NCBI GenBank assembly: GCA_030684355.1
Contig: JAUXTN010000020.1
Location: 1 to 64,000, forward strand
Origin: Pseudomonadota bacterium
GTDB taxonomy: Bacteria > Myxococcota_A > UBA796 > SXON01
Direction of reading: 5' to 3'
DNA length: 64,000 bases
This document shows positions 18,622 to 27,398 of this stretch, piece by piece (the stretch's first letter is position 1; every line of letters begins with the position of its first letter). The position numbers and the translations under genes were made by a program. Under the pieces are notes generated by a model. The model saw nothing but the letters and a program-made list of their open reading frames with translations. It was not told the DNA's origin and did no database searches.

Positions 18622-20664
18622 TCACGGCCAGCCCGGGGCGGGAGCGGCCTCGACGGTGACGGGCGCGCCGTTGGAGAGCGGCTGCCCGGTGAACACGTCG
18701 AGCCGCGCGACGCCGATGACCCGGTTGGGGTTGCCGCGCGCATCGCCGAACGGGAGGACGACCGTGCCGCGGGGCAGGGCGGGATCGCCGCGGGCCTCGA
18801 CGTCCACGGTGCCGCCGGGCCCCGTGATCCGGATCCACGCGGGCGAGCCGAGCGCGGCGAGGTCCTCGGGATGGAGCGTCGCGACGGGCCCGGCGCCCCC
18901 GCGGATCCAGGTGTTCAGGCTCCCGATGGGGCGCACCGAGGTGACGAGGCGCAGGCCCGCGGGCTCGCTCGGGGCCCCGGCCACGTCCGCGAGCGCCGAC
19001 ACGAACGCGGGGACCGCGAGCCGCACCGTCCCTCCGTTGACACAGCGCGCGCCGGTGGCGCGGAGCGCGCCGAAGGCCTCGCCCGGGGCCACGAGCCCGC
19101 GCGGCGCCGCCCTCAGGGCCGCCCACGAGAACGGGGAGAGCGCCGAGACCGCCGCGGCCGCGATCGTGGTGGGGTGGACCGCCCCCGCGAGGTAGCCGAG
19201 CGGCCCCCCGACGGCCCTCGCCAGGCCCGTGAGGATCGCCCAGTCCTCCCGCGCCTCCCCGCGCGGCGGCACCACCGCCGGGGCCACCTGGAGGTGCGGG
19301 ATGCGGCGCTGGGAGGCCATGTGCACCTGCACGTCGGTCCGCTCCAGCCAGTCCGCGGCGGGGAGCACGACGTGGGCGTACGCGGCGGTCTCGCGCGCGA
19401 AGAGGTCCACGGTGACGAGCAGATCGAGGCTGGCGAGCGCACGGGCGGCGCGATCGGTGTCGGGAAGCGACACCGCGGGGTTGCCCCCCACGACGATCAG
19501 CGCGCGGAGCTGGCCCTCGCCGGGGGTCAGGGCGTCGTCCGCGAGGGTGGCCGCCGCGAGGGTGCCGAGCACCGCCGGGAAGCCGCCGATGCGGGAGCGC
19601 AGCGCCGGGTCGCTCCCCTTGGGGCCAATCCGCCGGAACACCGCGGCGAGATCGACGGCGCCGCGCTGCCGGAGCCATCCGCCCGGGCGGTCGAGCCCGC
19701 CGAGCACGGCCTGGAGCGCGAGCGTGAGCCAGTAGCCGAGCGTGCCGTGGGGGCCGAGCAGCACCCCGAGCCCGCTCCACACCAGGGGCCGCTCGGCGGC
19801 GAGCAGGCGCTGGGCGAGGGCCGCGATGGCCTCCCGGGGGAGGCCGGTCTCGGCGGCGGCGCGGGTGTCGTCGAACGGGGCGACCGCCGCGGCGAGCGCG
19901 GCCACGTCGGCCTCGGCGAGGAGGGCGTCCGACGCGGCGAGGGTCGCGGGCGGGCGGCGGAGGAGCACGGCGCGGACGAGCGCGGCGAGGAGGACGAGAT
20001 CGCTGCCGGGGCGCGGCCGGAGGTGGTGGGCGGCTTGCCGGGCGGTGGCCGAGGAGCGGGGATCCACCACGGTGAGGCGCGCGCGAGCGGCGAGGAGCTC
20101 GCCCACCCCGGCGGGGTTCGACTGGGCCTGCGAGGGCTGGCTCGCGAGGGGGTCCGTGCCGAAGAGGACGATGTGGTCGGCGCCCGCGTAGTCCGCCACG
20201 AAGGTCGCCATCGGATCGCCGAGGCAGGCCTCGAGCACCACGAACATGCCGCTGTTGTCGAGCGTGAGGCAGCTATAGGCCTTCTTCGTGCCGATCGCGC
20301 GCTGGAGCACCTGCGCGCCGAGGATGGCGCCGAGCGAGTGCCCTGCGGCGTTCCCGAGGTACAGCCCGATGGACTCCGGCCCGTGCGCGGCGCGGAGGGC
20401 CCGGAGGCGCCGCCCCGCCTCGCCCAGGGCCTCGTCCCAGCCCGTCTCCGCCCATGCCCCGCCTCGCCGCACCCGGGGCCGCAGGACGCGCTCCGGGTGG
20501 CCGTGGATGTCGCCGAAGCGGGTGCCCTTGCGGCAGGCGTAGCCCTTCGACACCGGGTGCTCGGGATCGGGGACCAACGTCACGCCGCCGTCCCCGCCCA
20601 CCGTGGCGAGGAGGCCGCACGCGGACTCGCAGAGGCGGCAGGTGGTCGGGATCGCGGCGGGCAA
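18622..20664 (-). CDS. Molybdopterin-dependent oxidoreductase, catalytic subunit
   Basis: About 680 residues. The N-terminal [4Fe-4S] motif C-x2-C-x3-C, then C after ~27 residues (CRLCESACG ... YACRKG), is followed by Mo-bisPGD domains I-III and the C-terminal beta-barrel cofactor domain (TLHPEDLAALG). It belongs to the DMSO-reductase superfamily (nitrate/formate/polysulfide type). No Tat signal is seen, so it is probably cytoplasmic. The substrate is unknown: no ferredoxin or cytochrome subunit lies next to it. I chose the TTG at 20664 because the conserved domain starts within eight codons and a -10-like box lies 5 bases upstream. An ATG far upstream (20793) gives an unlikely basic extension. 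Confidence 0.82.
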   Translation of the reverse strand: MPAAIPTTCRLCESACGLLATVGGDGGVTLVPDPEHPVSKGYACRKGTRFGDIHGHPERVLRPRVRRGGAWAETGWDEALGEAGRRLRALRAAHGPESIGLYLGNAAGHSLGAILGAQVLQRAIGTKKAYSCLTLDNSGMFVVLEACLGDPMATFVADYAGADHIVLFGTDPLASQPSQAQSNPAGVGELLAARARLTVVDPRSSATARQAAHHLRPRPGSDLVLLAALVRAVLLRRPPATLAASDALLAEADVAALAAAVAPFDDTRAAAETGLPREAIAALAQRLLAAERPLVWSGLGVLLGPHGTLGYWLTLALQAVLGGLDRPGGWLRQRGAVDLAAVFRRIGPKGSDPALRSRIGGFPAVLGTLAAATLADDALTPGEGQLRALIVVGGNPAVSLPDTDRAARALASLDLLVTVDLFARETAAYAHVVLPAADWLERTDVQVHMASQRRIPHLQVAPAVVPPRGEAREDWAILTGLARAVGGPLGYLAGAVHPTTIAAAAVSALSPFSWAALRAAPRGLVAPGEAFGALRATGARCVNGGTVRLAVPAFVSALADVAGAPSEPAGLRLVTSVRPIGSLNTWIRGGAGPVATLHPEDLAALGSPAWIRITGPGGTVDVEARGDPALPRGTVVLPFGDARGNPNRVIGVARLDVFTGQPLSNGAPVTVEAAPAPGWP

Positions 20665-20669
20665 GCGCC

Positions 20670-20675
20670 GGTCTA
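20670..20675 (-). promoter_or_regulatory. -10-like element, predicted leaderless start
   Basis: On the minus strand TAGACC (in GGTTAGACC) lies 5 bases before a TTG start. This supports that unusual start codon for the molybdoenzyme. Confidence 0.35.
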
Positions 20676-20774
20676 ACCTGCCCGACCCACGGTCGGGGCC
20701 CGGCGCCCATCCCAGGCTCGAGCCCTTCCCCGGGCGTCCACAGTGACAACTTTCTACCCAACGCGGGGGCTCGG

Positions 20775-22022
20775 TTGTTGCGCATCGTTGCATCGTTCCT
20801 GGGGTGTGTCAGCACGTCCGGCCTGGAGGAAGGCGTGCCGCCCGCCCCGGCGGATCCCGACGACGGCGAGGAGTTCGCGCCCTTCGATCCCCCCCGCGCG
20901 CCGCGCGACGCCACCCCGCCCGTAGCGGGCCCCGGCCGGGACGGGCCGCTCCCCGAGGACCCCGAGGACGGCGACATCCTCTACGCGACCGACGCCGTCC
21001 ACGACATCCGCGTGGTGTTGAGCGAGGACGCCATCGCGTCCCTCCGGGACACCCCCGACCTGGACGTGCCCGCCACGCTCACCTGGGCCGGACAGGACCT
21101 CGACGTGGCCCTGCGCTTGAAGGGCAGCGCCTCCGCCCGGCCCATCGACGGCAAGCCCTCCTTCAAGATCGATGTCCACGAATTCGACGCGGACCAGCGG
21201 GTCGACGGGGCGAAGCGCCTCACCCTCAACAACATGGTGCAGGATCGCACGATGTTGCGGGAGCACAGCTACTATTGGCTCGCCGCGCGCCTGGGGCTGC
21301 CGGCGCCCCGCCACGCCTACGCCAACGTCTGGGTGAACGACGTCCGGTATGGCCTTTACGGCGTGGTCGAGACGATGGACGAGCAGTTCATCGCGCGCGC
21401 GTTCGCGGATGACACGCAGGGCAACCTCTACGAGGGCGCCAACGCGGCGGACTTCACGCGCGAGAACGGCTGGTTCGTGCTCGACGAGATCGGCAGCGTG
21501 TTCCCCGCGCCCGATGACATGGGGCTCCTCATCGACACCGTCGTCGCCTCCCGCGACGGCGACCGCGGCGCGATGCTCACCGAGAACTTCGATCTAGAAA
21601 CCGCCTTGACGTATTGGGCGCTCGACATCGTGAGCGGGAACCCGGACGGCTATGTCTACAACCATCACAACTACCACGCGTACCACGCGCCCGTCGCGGA
21701 GCGTTGGTTCCTGGTGCCGTGGGGAACCGACTTGAGCTTCCTGCAGGTCGATCTGCCGCCGGACGGCAACGCCGAGCATCCGGTCCGCGGCGAGCTCATG
21801 CTGGCCTGCCAATCCGACCCCGCGTGCGCCGAGGCGCTCAACCGGCGCGTCGGCGAGGTGCTCGCGGTGTTGGAGACCGAGCTCCTCGACTTCGTGGAGC
21901 CCGCCGCCGCGCGCATCGCGGCCGACTGCCAGGCGGATCCGCGCCGGGAGGAGGCGTGCGATCCCGAGGCGATGTGGCGGTTCATCGCGGAGCGGCCGGC
22001 GTTCCTCCGGGGATTCCTGTAA
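20775..22022 (+). CDS. CotH-like lipoprotein, copy 1
   Basis: About 415 residues. The TTG codons at 20775 and 20778 open a short signal ending in lipobox FLGC. After a Pro/Asp-rich linker comes a CotH kinase-like domain: LRLKGSAS, KPSFKIDVHEF, RLTLNNMVQDRTMLREH and the Asp-containing PWGTDLSF. CotH of Bacillus spore coats is an atypical protein kinase; in myxobacteria such lipoproteins are numerous and mostly uncharacterised. An almost parallel paralogue follows 53 bases downstream. The start is uncertain because no ATG precedes the signal. Confidence 0.8.
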   Translation: MLRIVASFLGCVSTSGLEEGVPPAPADPDDGEEFAPFDPPRAPRDATPPVAGPGRDGPLPEDPEDGDILYATDAVHDIRVVLSEDAIASLRDTPDLDVPATLTWAGQDLDVALRLKGSASARPIDGKPSFKIDVHEFDADQRVDGAKRLTLNNMVQDRTMLREHSYYWLAARLGLPAPRHAYANVWVNDVRYGLYGVVETMDEQFIARAFADDTQGNLYEGANAADFTRENGWFVLDEIGSVFPAPDDMGLLIDTVVASRDGDRGAMLTENFDLETALTYWALDIVSGNPDGYVYNHHNYHAYHAPVAERWFLVPWGTDLSFLQVDLPPDGNAEHPVRGELMLACQSDPACAEALNRRVGEVLAVLETELLDFVEPAAARIAADCQADPRREEACDPEAMWRFIAERPAFLRGFL

Positions 22023-22075
22023 CCGGGCCTGGCTGTTCGCCTGCCTCCACAAACTCATCAGAAAGGGGCAAATTC

Positions 22076-23320
22076 GTGCTTCAAGCGCTCGTGTTGACGA
22101 TGGGCTGCTCCGAGATCCAACTCTCCCCCCACCCAGGCGGCTCCGCGGCGCCCGGTGACACCGACATCATCGAGCACATCGGCAACCAGATGGGGATCCC
22201 GTCGGAGGGCCTCCTCCGCGGGCCCGCCGGAGAGCTGACCACGCCGCCGGAGCCACCCAACACCCCGGACGGTCGGGCGCTCTACGCCGAGGGCGTCATC
22301 CACGACATCCACATCGAGCTCGGCGCCGAGGAGCTCGCATCGCTCCGGGCGGAGCCCCGCACCCCCGTGCGCGCCTGGATCGAGGTCGGCGGGGAGGCGT
22401 TCCCCAACGTGGAGCTGCGCCTGAAGGGGGTCTCCTCCTACCGCAACGTCGACAAGAAGCCCTCCTTCAAGATCGACCTGCACGAATGGGAACTCGAGCA
22501 GCGCGTGGACGGCGAGAAGCGCCTCACGCTGAACAACATGATCCAGGACCCGACCATGTTGCGCGAGCACGCCTACTATTGGCTCGCCCGGGAGCTCGGG
22601 GTCCCGGCACCCCGGTACGCCTATGCCCGCGTGCGCGTGAACGACCTCGACTATGGCCTCTACGGCCTCGTCGAGACGATGGACGAGGAGATCGTCGAGC
22701 AGCTCTTCGACAACGACGAGGACGGCAACCTCTACGAGTCGAGCGGCGCCGACTTCACCTACGCGCGGGATTGGTTCGACCTGGAGGAGACCGCCGGGAT
22801 CGTCGCGACGCCGGACGACATCGAGGCGCTCGTGGATGCCGTCGAAGCGGCGTCAGACGAGGAGTACTGGGCGATGCTGCAAGCCAACTTCGACATCGAC
22901 GCGGTCCTCTCCTATTGGGCGGTCGACATCGTGGCGGGCAACGACGACGGCTACGTCTACAACCGCCACAACTACCTCGCGTACTACGCTCCCCTCGCGC
23001 AGCGGTGGTCCCTGCTCCCCTGGGGCACCGACCGGAGCTTCAGCCGCGACGTGCCGCCCACGGGTGACGATCGCACCCCCCTCGTCGGGGAGCTGGTCAT
23101 CCGCTGCTGGGACGACGCGGCCTGCGCCGACGCGCTCACCCGGCGCATCGTGGACGTGCTCGCCGTCTGGGAGTCCACGTTTCCGGTCGAGGTGACCCGC
23201 GCGGCCGACCAGATCGAAGCCGACTGCGAGTCGGACCCGCGCAAGGAGTACGACTGCGACCCCGATCACCTCACGGACTTCATCGACGAGCGCGCGGCGT
23301 TCGTGCGGGCGCGGCTGTAG
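22076..23320 (+). CDS. CotH-like lipoprotein, copy 2
   Basis: 414 residues. GTG start with a strong AAGGGG ribosome site 7 bases upstream (22063-22068). The signal peptide ends in LTMGC. The domain order matches copy 1, with near-identical blocks such as RLTLNNMIQDPTMLREH and YGLYGLVETMDE, so the pair arose by tandem duplication; the linkers after the lipobox differ. The C-terminal D/E/C-rich end (ADCxxDPR) is also shared. Likely co-transcribed with copy 1. Function unknown; possibly a surface kinase or coat-type protein. Confidence 0.85.
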   Translation: MLQALVLTMGCSEIQLSPHPGGSAAPGDTDIIEHIGNQMGIPSEGLLRGPAGELTTPPEPPNTPDGRALYAEGVIHDIHIELGAEELASLRAEPRTPVRAWIEVGGEAFPNVELRLKGVSSYRNVDKKPSFKIDLHEWELEQRVDGEKRLTLNNMIQDPTMLREHAYYWLARELGVPAPRYAYARVRVNDLDYGLYGLVETMDEEIVEQLFDNDEDGNLYESSGADFTYARDWFDLEETAGIVATPDDIEALVDAVEAASDEEYWAMLQANFDIDAVLSYWAVDIVAGNDDGYVYNRHNYLAYYAPLAQRWSLLPWGTDRSFSRDVPPTGDDRTPLVGELVIRCWDDAACADALTRRIVDVLAVWESTFPVEVTRAADQIEADCESDPRKEYDCDPDHLTDFIDERAAFVRARL

Positions 23321-23346
23321 GTCGGCCGTAGATCGACCGACGGTCG

Positions 23347-24786
23347 TTACTTCGGCCGCGCGCTCTCGTAGACCTCGACGTAGGCGCGCGCCGACCGCTC
23401 CCAACTGAAGTCCTGGGTCATCCCGCGGAGCTGGATGCCCTTCCACGCGGTGGGATGGTTCCGCCACGTGTAGAGCGCCCACCCCAGGGCCTCGATGAAG
23501 GCCTCGACCGAGAAGCTCTTGAACGCCCAGCCCGTGCCGCGGTCCGAGAGGGGGTCGAAGGTCTCGACGGTGTCCGCGAGGCCGCCGGTGGCGTGCACGA
23601 TGGGCACGGTGCCGTAGCGGAGCGAGTACATCTGGTTGAGCCCGCACGGCTCGAAGCGGGAGGGCATCAGGAAGAGGTCCGCACCCGCCTCGATGCGGTG
23701 CGCGAGGCCCTCGTTGAAGCCGACCCAGCCGCGCGCCTTCTCGGGCCACGTCGTCTCGGCCTGCCGGAAGAAGGCCTCCAGGGCGGAGGACCCGCTCCCG
23801 AGCAGCACGAGCTGCACGTCGTGGCGCAGCAGCCAGGGGGCGGCGGCCTCCACGAGGTCGATGCCCTTCTGGTGGTCGAGCCGCGCCACGACGCCGAGGA
23901 TCGGCACGTCGGCGCGGACCGGGAGCCCGAGCTCCTGCTGGAGCGCGGCCTTGCACGCGGCCTTCCCCGAGAGATCCTCCGCGGAGAAGTGCGCGGCGAT
24001 GTGCGTGTCGGTCTTGGGGCTCCAGCTGTCGTCCACCCCGTTGAGGATGCCGAGCAGGTCGGCGCCGCGGGACGCGAACACCCCCTCGAGCCCGAACCCG
24101 AGCGCGCCGCGGATCTCGCGCGCGTAGGTCGGCGAGACCGCCACGAGCTTGCGCGCGAGCGTGGCGCCGGTCTTCAGGGGGTTCAGGCGCCCGTCGAAGT
24201 CGACCGCGGGCCACCACCGCGCGGCGACGTCGAGCCCGGCGAAGTCGTGGGCGGGGGCGCTGCCGTGGTGCCCGGCGTTGTGGATGCCGAGCACCGTGCC
24301 GGCGCCCGGGAAGCGGCCCGCGGGGCGGTAGACCGCCTCCAGGTAGAGCGGCAGGAGCCCCGTGTGCCAGTCGTTGGCGTGGAACACCAGGTCCTCGCCC
24401 ATGGGGGTGCCGTCGAGCGGGACGAGGGAGGCGGCCTCGATCGCTGCGCGGGAGAGCAGCGCGAAGCGGAAGAGGTTGTCGCCGTAGGCGCCGTTGGCAT
24501 CCCCGTAGATGCCGCCGCGGTGGTAGCTCGGGTGATCCACGAAGACGTGGTGCACGCCATCCACCTTCGTGTGGAAGAAGCTCACCTGGTGGTGCTGCCC
24601 GAAGAGGTACACGAGCGCCTTCACGCCGGTGTCCCAGGCGTCCGGGTACTCCTTGTAGCGAGGCGCCACCGTCATCACGCGGTGCCCCAGCGCCGCGAGG
24701 GCCTTGGGCAGGGCCCCGCACACGTCGCCGAGCCCGCCCGTCTTCGACCAGGGCGCCACCTCGGCCGCCACCACCGCGATGTTCAT
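23347..24786 (-). CDS. glgA: Glycogen synthase (ADP-glucose type)
   Basis: 479 residues, typical GT5 length. The N-terminal KTGGLGDVCGALP motif binds ADP-glucose; the C-terminal GT-B half has SRFEPCGLNQMYSLRYGTVPIV. It extends alpha-1,4-glucan chains in the cytoplasm. It lies in a minus-strand cluster behind two GH57 proteins and a GalT-like protein, which fits glycogen synthesis and branching. A strong GGGAGG lies about 8 bases before the ATG. Confidence 0.96.
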   Translation of the reverse strand: MNIAVVAAEVAPWSKTGGLGDVCGALPKALAALGHRVMTVAPRYKEYPDAWDTGVKALVYLFGQHHQVSFFHTKVDGVHHVFVDHPSYHRGGIYGDANGAYGDNLFRFALLSRAAIEAASLVPLDGTPMGEDLVFHANDWHTGLLPLYLEAVYRPAGRFPGAGTVLGIHNAGHHGSAPAHDFAGLDVAARWWPAVDFDGRLNPLKTGATLARKLVAVSPTYAREIRGALGFGLEGVFASRGADLLGILNGVDDSWSPKTDTHIAAHFSAEDLSGKAACKAALQQELGLPVRADVPILGVVARLDHQKGIDLVEAAAPWLLRHDVQLVLLGSGSSALEAFFRQAETTWPEKARGWVGFNEGLAHRIEAGADLFLMPSRFEPCGLNQMYSLRYGTVPIVHATGGLADTVETFDPLSDRGTGWAFKSFSVEAFIEALGWALYTWRNHPTAWKGIQLRGMTQDFSWERSARAYVEVYESARPK

Positions 24787-24837
24787 CGGAACCTCCCTCC
24801 CGACCCCTCATCCATCGCGAGCGGCGGGCCCCGTGCT

Positions 24838-25665
24838 CTACCGCGTCGCCCGGCGGCCGTCTCGCAGATATTCGGCCGCCGCCTCCGGAAACACGCCGTG
24901 AATCGGCAATCCGGTCGCGACCTCGACCGGCGCCGGACCCGCGAGGCGCGGCAGGAGCTCGATGCGCCACGGCTCGCCGTCCACCAGCACGAGATCGATG
25001 GGGGCGTGCCGGAGCGCGAGCGAGAGCCGCTCGCGGACCCGGTCCACCGCCGCGCCCACCGCCGCGACCAGCTCGGGATCGGTGCGGGAGAAGCGGGCGA
25101 TCCCGTGCGCGGGCAGCACCCATGTCTCGAACGGCACGCGGGGGGCCCACGCGAGCAGGGTCGTCGCGCCGGCGTCCTCCAGGATCCGCTCGCCATGGGC
25201 CCGCTCGGCATCCCGCCACCCGGCCGGCAACGACGGCGGGAGCTCGGTCGGCACCGCGAAGAGCTGCCACACCGCATGCGCGCCCGGCGCATCCCGGCGC
25301 GTCGCGCCGAAGCCGCGGAGCCGCTGATCCCCCTGCAGATCCGTCCAGCGCGCCGCGAGGACCGCGAGGAGCACCGCCTCTCCGACCGGCGCGTGCCCCT
25401 GCGCGAAGAGGAGCTCGTGCGCGCCGACCGCCTGCCGACGCACCCCGCCGGCCACCACCGTCGGCCGGGGATCGCCCTCGATGCCGAGCGCGGGCACCGG
25501 ATGGGGCACCACGCGCACGGTGTCGACGTGCGCGATCACCGGGCCCGCGTACGCGCAGTACCAGCAGCGCTCGGTCGGCGCGGGCACGGGCGGGGGCAGG
25601 TCCACCCAGCCGTCATTGAGGAGCACCCCCCGCCCGGTGACCGGGCAGGTCCGCAGCTCACGCAC
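24838..25665 (-). CDS. GalT-like nucleotidyltransferase homologue with altered active site
   Basis: 275 residues, shorter than galactose-1-phosphate uridylyltransferase (~340). The metal Cys pair CWYC (C34, C37) and the C-terminal ETWVLPAHG block resemble GalT. The catalytic HPHxQ is replaced by H-A-V-W-Q (residues 130-134), so the nucleophilic His position is Val. It overlaps the branching-enzyme gene by 8 bases and precedes glgA, so it belongs to the glycogen operon. It may bind sugar phosphates or nucleotides without transferase activity, or use different chemistry. Confidence 0.65.
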   Translation of the reverse strand: MRELRTCPVTGRGVLLNDGWVDLPPPVPAPTERCWYCAYAGPVIAHVDTVRVVPHPVPALGIEGDPRPTVVAGGVRRQAVGAHELLFAQGHAPVGEAVLLAVLAARWTDLQGDQRLRGFGATRRDAPGAHAVWQLFAVPTELPPSLPAGWRDAERAHGERILEDAGATTLLAWAPRVPFETWVLPAHGIARFSRTDPELVAAVGAAVDRVRERLSLALRHAPIDLVLVDGEPWRIELLPRLAGPAPVEVATGLPIHGVFPEAAAEYLRDGRRATR

Positions 25666-27397
25666 GCCACCACTCCAGGGAGAGGTCGGGGAACACCGCG
25701 TCGTGGAGGCGGATGTCCTCCAGCTCCAGGCGCGCGAGGTCGTCGTCGGGCTCGCCTTTCGCGCGGGCCTCCGCCACGTTGCTGGCGCGGTCGAAGCGCG
25801 CGAGGTGCTCGGAGAAGCGGCGGAAGCCGTAGTCCACCGCGCCCGCCGTCGACACCACGAACTGCCAGTCGCTCGCCTGGAGGAGCAGGAGCTCGCGGGC
25901 CGCGGCCTTCATCGCGCCCTCGACGCCGGCGTCCGTCTTCCAGGGGAGGCGGTCGAGCATGTCGAGGAAGCGGTCCTCGGCGCGGTACTCGGCCTCCCAC
26001 GTCCACTTGAGCTCGTCCGTCAACCACACGCGGTGGTCTCCGCCGGCGCCCCAGGTGCCCTCGGGCAGCGAGACCACCTTGTCGGGCGGGTGCGCCGCGA
26101 GGAACGCCGACACCGTCGTGGGCTCGATCGCGGGGTCGTGCGCCATCGCGCGGAACACGTCCCGCAGGAAGCGCGGCCCCTCGCTCCACCAGTGCCCGAA
26201 GAGCTCGGCGTCGAACGGCGCGACGACGACCCCGTGGCGCCCCGTGCGCTCCTGGTGCCGCTGGAGCACCGCCCGCACCACCGCGACGAAGTGCTGGGAC
26301 TGCGTGTAGATCGCCCCCGCGATGTCGTCGGGTTGGTACGGATGCTTGGCGCCCAGGTCGGTGCGCGCGCCGGTCACCTTCCAGTACCGGAGCCCCTCGG
26401 CGCCGTGCTTCTTGTGGAACTCCAGGTAGCGGCCGTCCCCCGGGTAGCCGACCTCGCCGCTCCACACCTGCTCGCTCACCTCGGGGTGCCGCGCCAGCGC
26501 GACGAGCCGCCCCGGGCCGCCGTTGCTGCTCACGAAGTGCGGCTCCAGGACGCTCCGCCACCCACGGCCCTCGTCCCAGGTGGCCTGGTCCCAGCCGACC
26601 TTGGCGAAGCCCCCCCCCGCGACACCGCCGGGCCCGACGATGCCCTCGCTGCGCGACCCCTGGAAGAGGTGGGCGTCCACGAAGAAGAAGCCGACGCCCT
26701 CCTGGGCGAAGATCTCCTCTACGCCAGCGCGCATCCGCGTGTCCCCGTGGACCACCGGGGGCTTCCACGGGCCCCCCGGCCGATACGCACACTCCGGGAG
26801 CCACGCGCCCTTCGGCCGCATGCCCAGCCGCCGCGCGCTCGTCGCCACGCCCGCGCGCACCTGGGCCCGCGCGCACGCGTCGTGCAGGATGAGGGGCATG
26901 TAGCCGTGCGTGGCGTTGCTGGTGAGGAGCTCGATGTGGCCCGGCCCTCCGTCACGCGGCGCGGCGAGCCGGGCGAACGCGCCCGCGATGTCACGGTCGA
27001 TGGCCTCGAAGCGCGCCGCGAGGCCGGTGTAGTGGACACGCCAGCGCTCGGCGAGGAAGGCGAGGTGGAGATCCCCCCGGGCGGAGAACTCGGCGTGGTC
27101 GGCCACCGCGCGCGCGGCCTGCGCGGCGAGCCAGCGCGGGAAGCGCGCCTGGAACCCGGGGTGCGCGAGCTGCTCCAGCAGGATCGGCATGAGGCCGAGC
27201 GTCAGCGGGACGGGCGTGCCCTCGGCGACGCACTCCTCGACGACGCCGAGGATCGGCAGCCAGGTCTCGGCGGCGGCCTCGAAGAGCCAGACCTCGCCGT
27301 GGGGCCAGTGGCCGTGGTGGAGCACCCAGGGCAGGTGCCCGTGGAGCACGAGGCAGAAGCTGCCGGCGGCGCCGGGCTTCGCGGAGGGCGTCAACAC
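25658..27397 (-). CDS. GH57 1,4-alpha-glucan branching enzyme
   Basis: 579 residues. GH57 motifs are intact: HGHLPWVL at the N-terminus, the nucleophile motif WLPECAYRP with E202, and APFDAELFGHWW carrying the catalytic Asp; the DUF1957-type C-terminus follows. It should introduce alpha-1,6 branches into glycogen. The GTG at 27397 lies one base after the upstream stop, so translation is coupled; a TTG follows directly as an alternative. This GH57 enzyme would replace the usual GH13 GlgB. Confidence 0.9.
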   Translation of the reverse strand: MLTPSAKPGAAGSFCLVLHGHLPWVLHHGHWPHGEVWLFEAAAETWLPILGVVEECVAEGTPVPLTLGLMPILLEQLAHPGFQARFPRWLAAQAARAVADHAEFSARGDLHLAFLAERWRVHYTGLAARFEAIDRDIAGAFARLAAPRDGGPGHIELLTSNATHGYMPLILHDACARAQVRAGVATSARRLGMRPKGAWLPECAYRPGGPWKPPVVHGDTRMRAGVEEIFAQEGVGFFFVDAHLFQGSRSEGIVGPGGVAGGGFAKVGWDQATWDEGRGWRSVLEPHFVSSNGGPGRLVALARHPEVSEQVWSGEVGYPGDGRYLEFHKKHGAEGLRYWKVTGARTDLGAKHPYQPDDIAGAIYTQSQHFVAVVRAVLQRHQERTGRHGVVVAPFDAELFGHWWSEGPRFLRDVFRAMAHDPAIEPTTVSAFLAAHPPDKVVSLPEGTWGAGGDHRVWLTDELKWTWEAEYRAEDRFLDMLDRLPWKTDAGVEGAMKAAARELLLLQASDWQFVVSTAGAVDYGFRRFSEHLARFDRASNVAEARAKGEPDDDLARLELEDIRLHDAVFPDLSLEWWRA

Positions 27398-27398
27398 G

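Noticed and set aside
23321..23346. Terminator between CotH copy 2 and glgA
   Set aside because: Only a 5-base stem with a long loop could be drawn; too weak to list.
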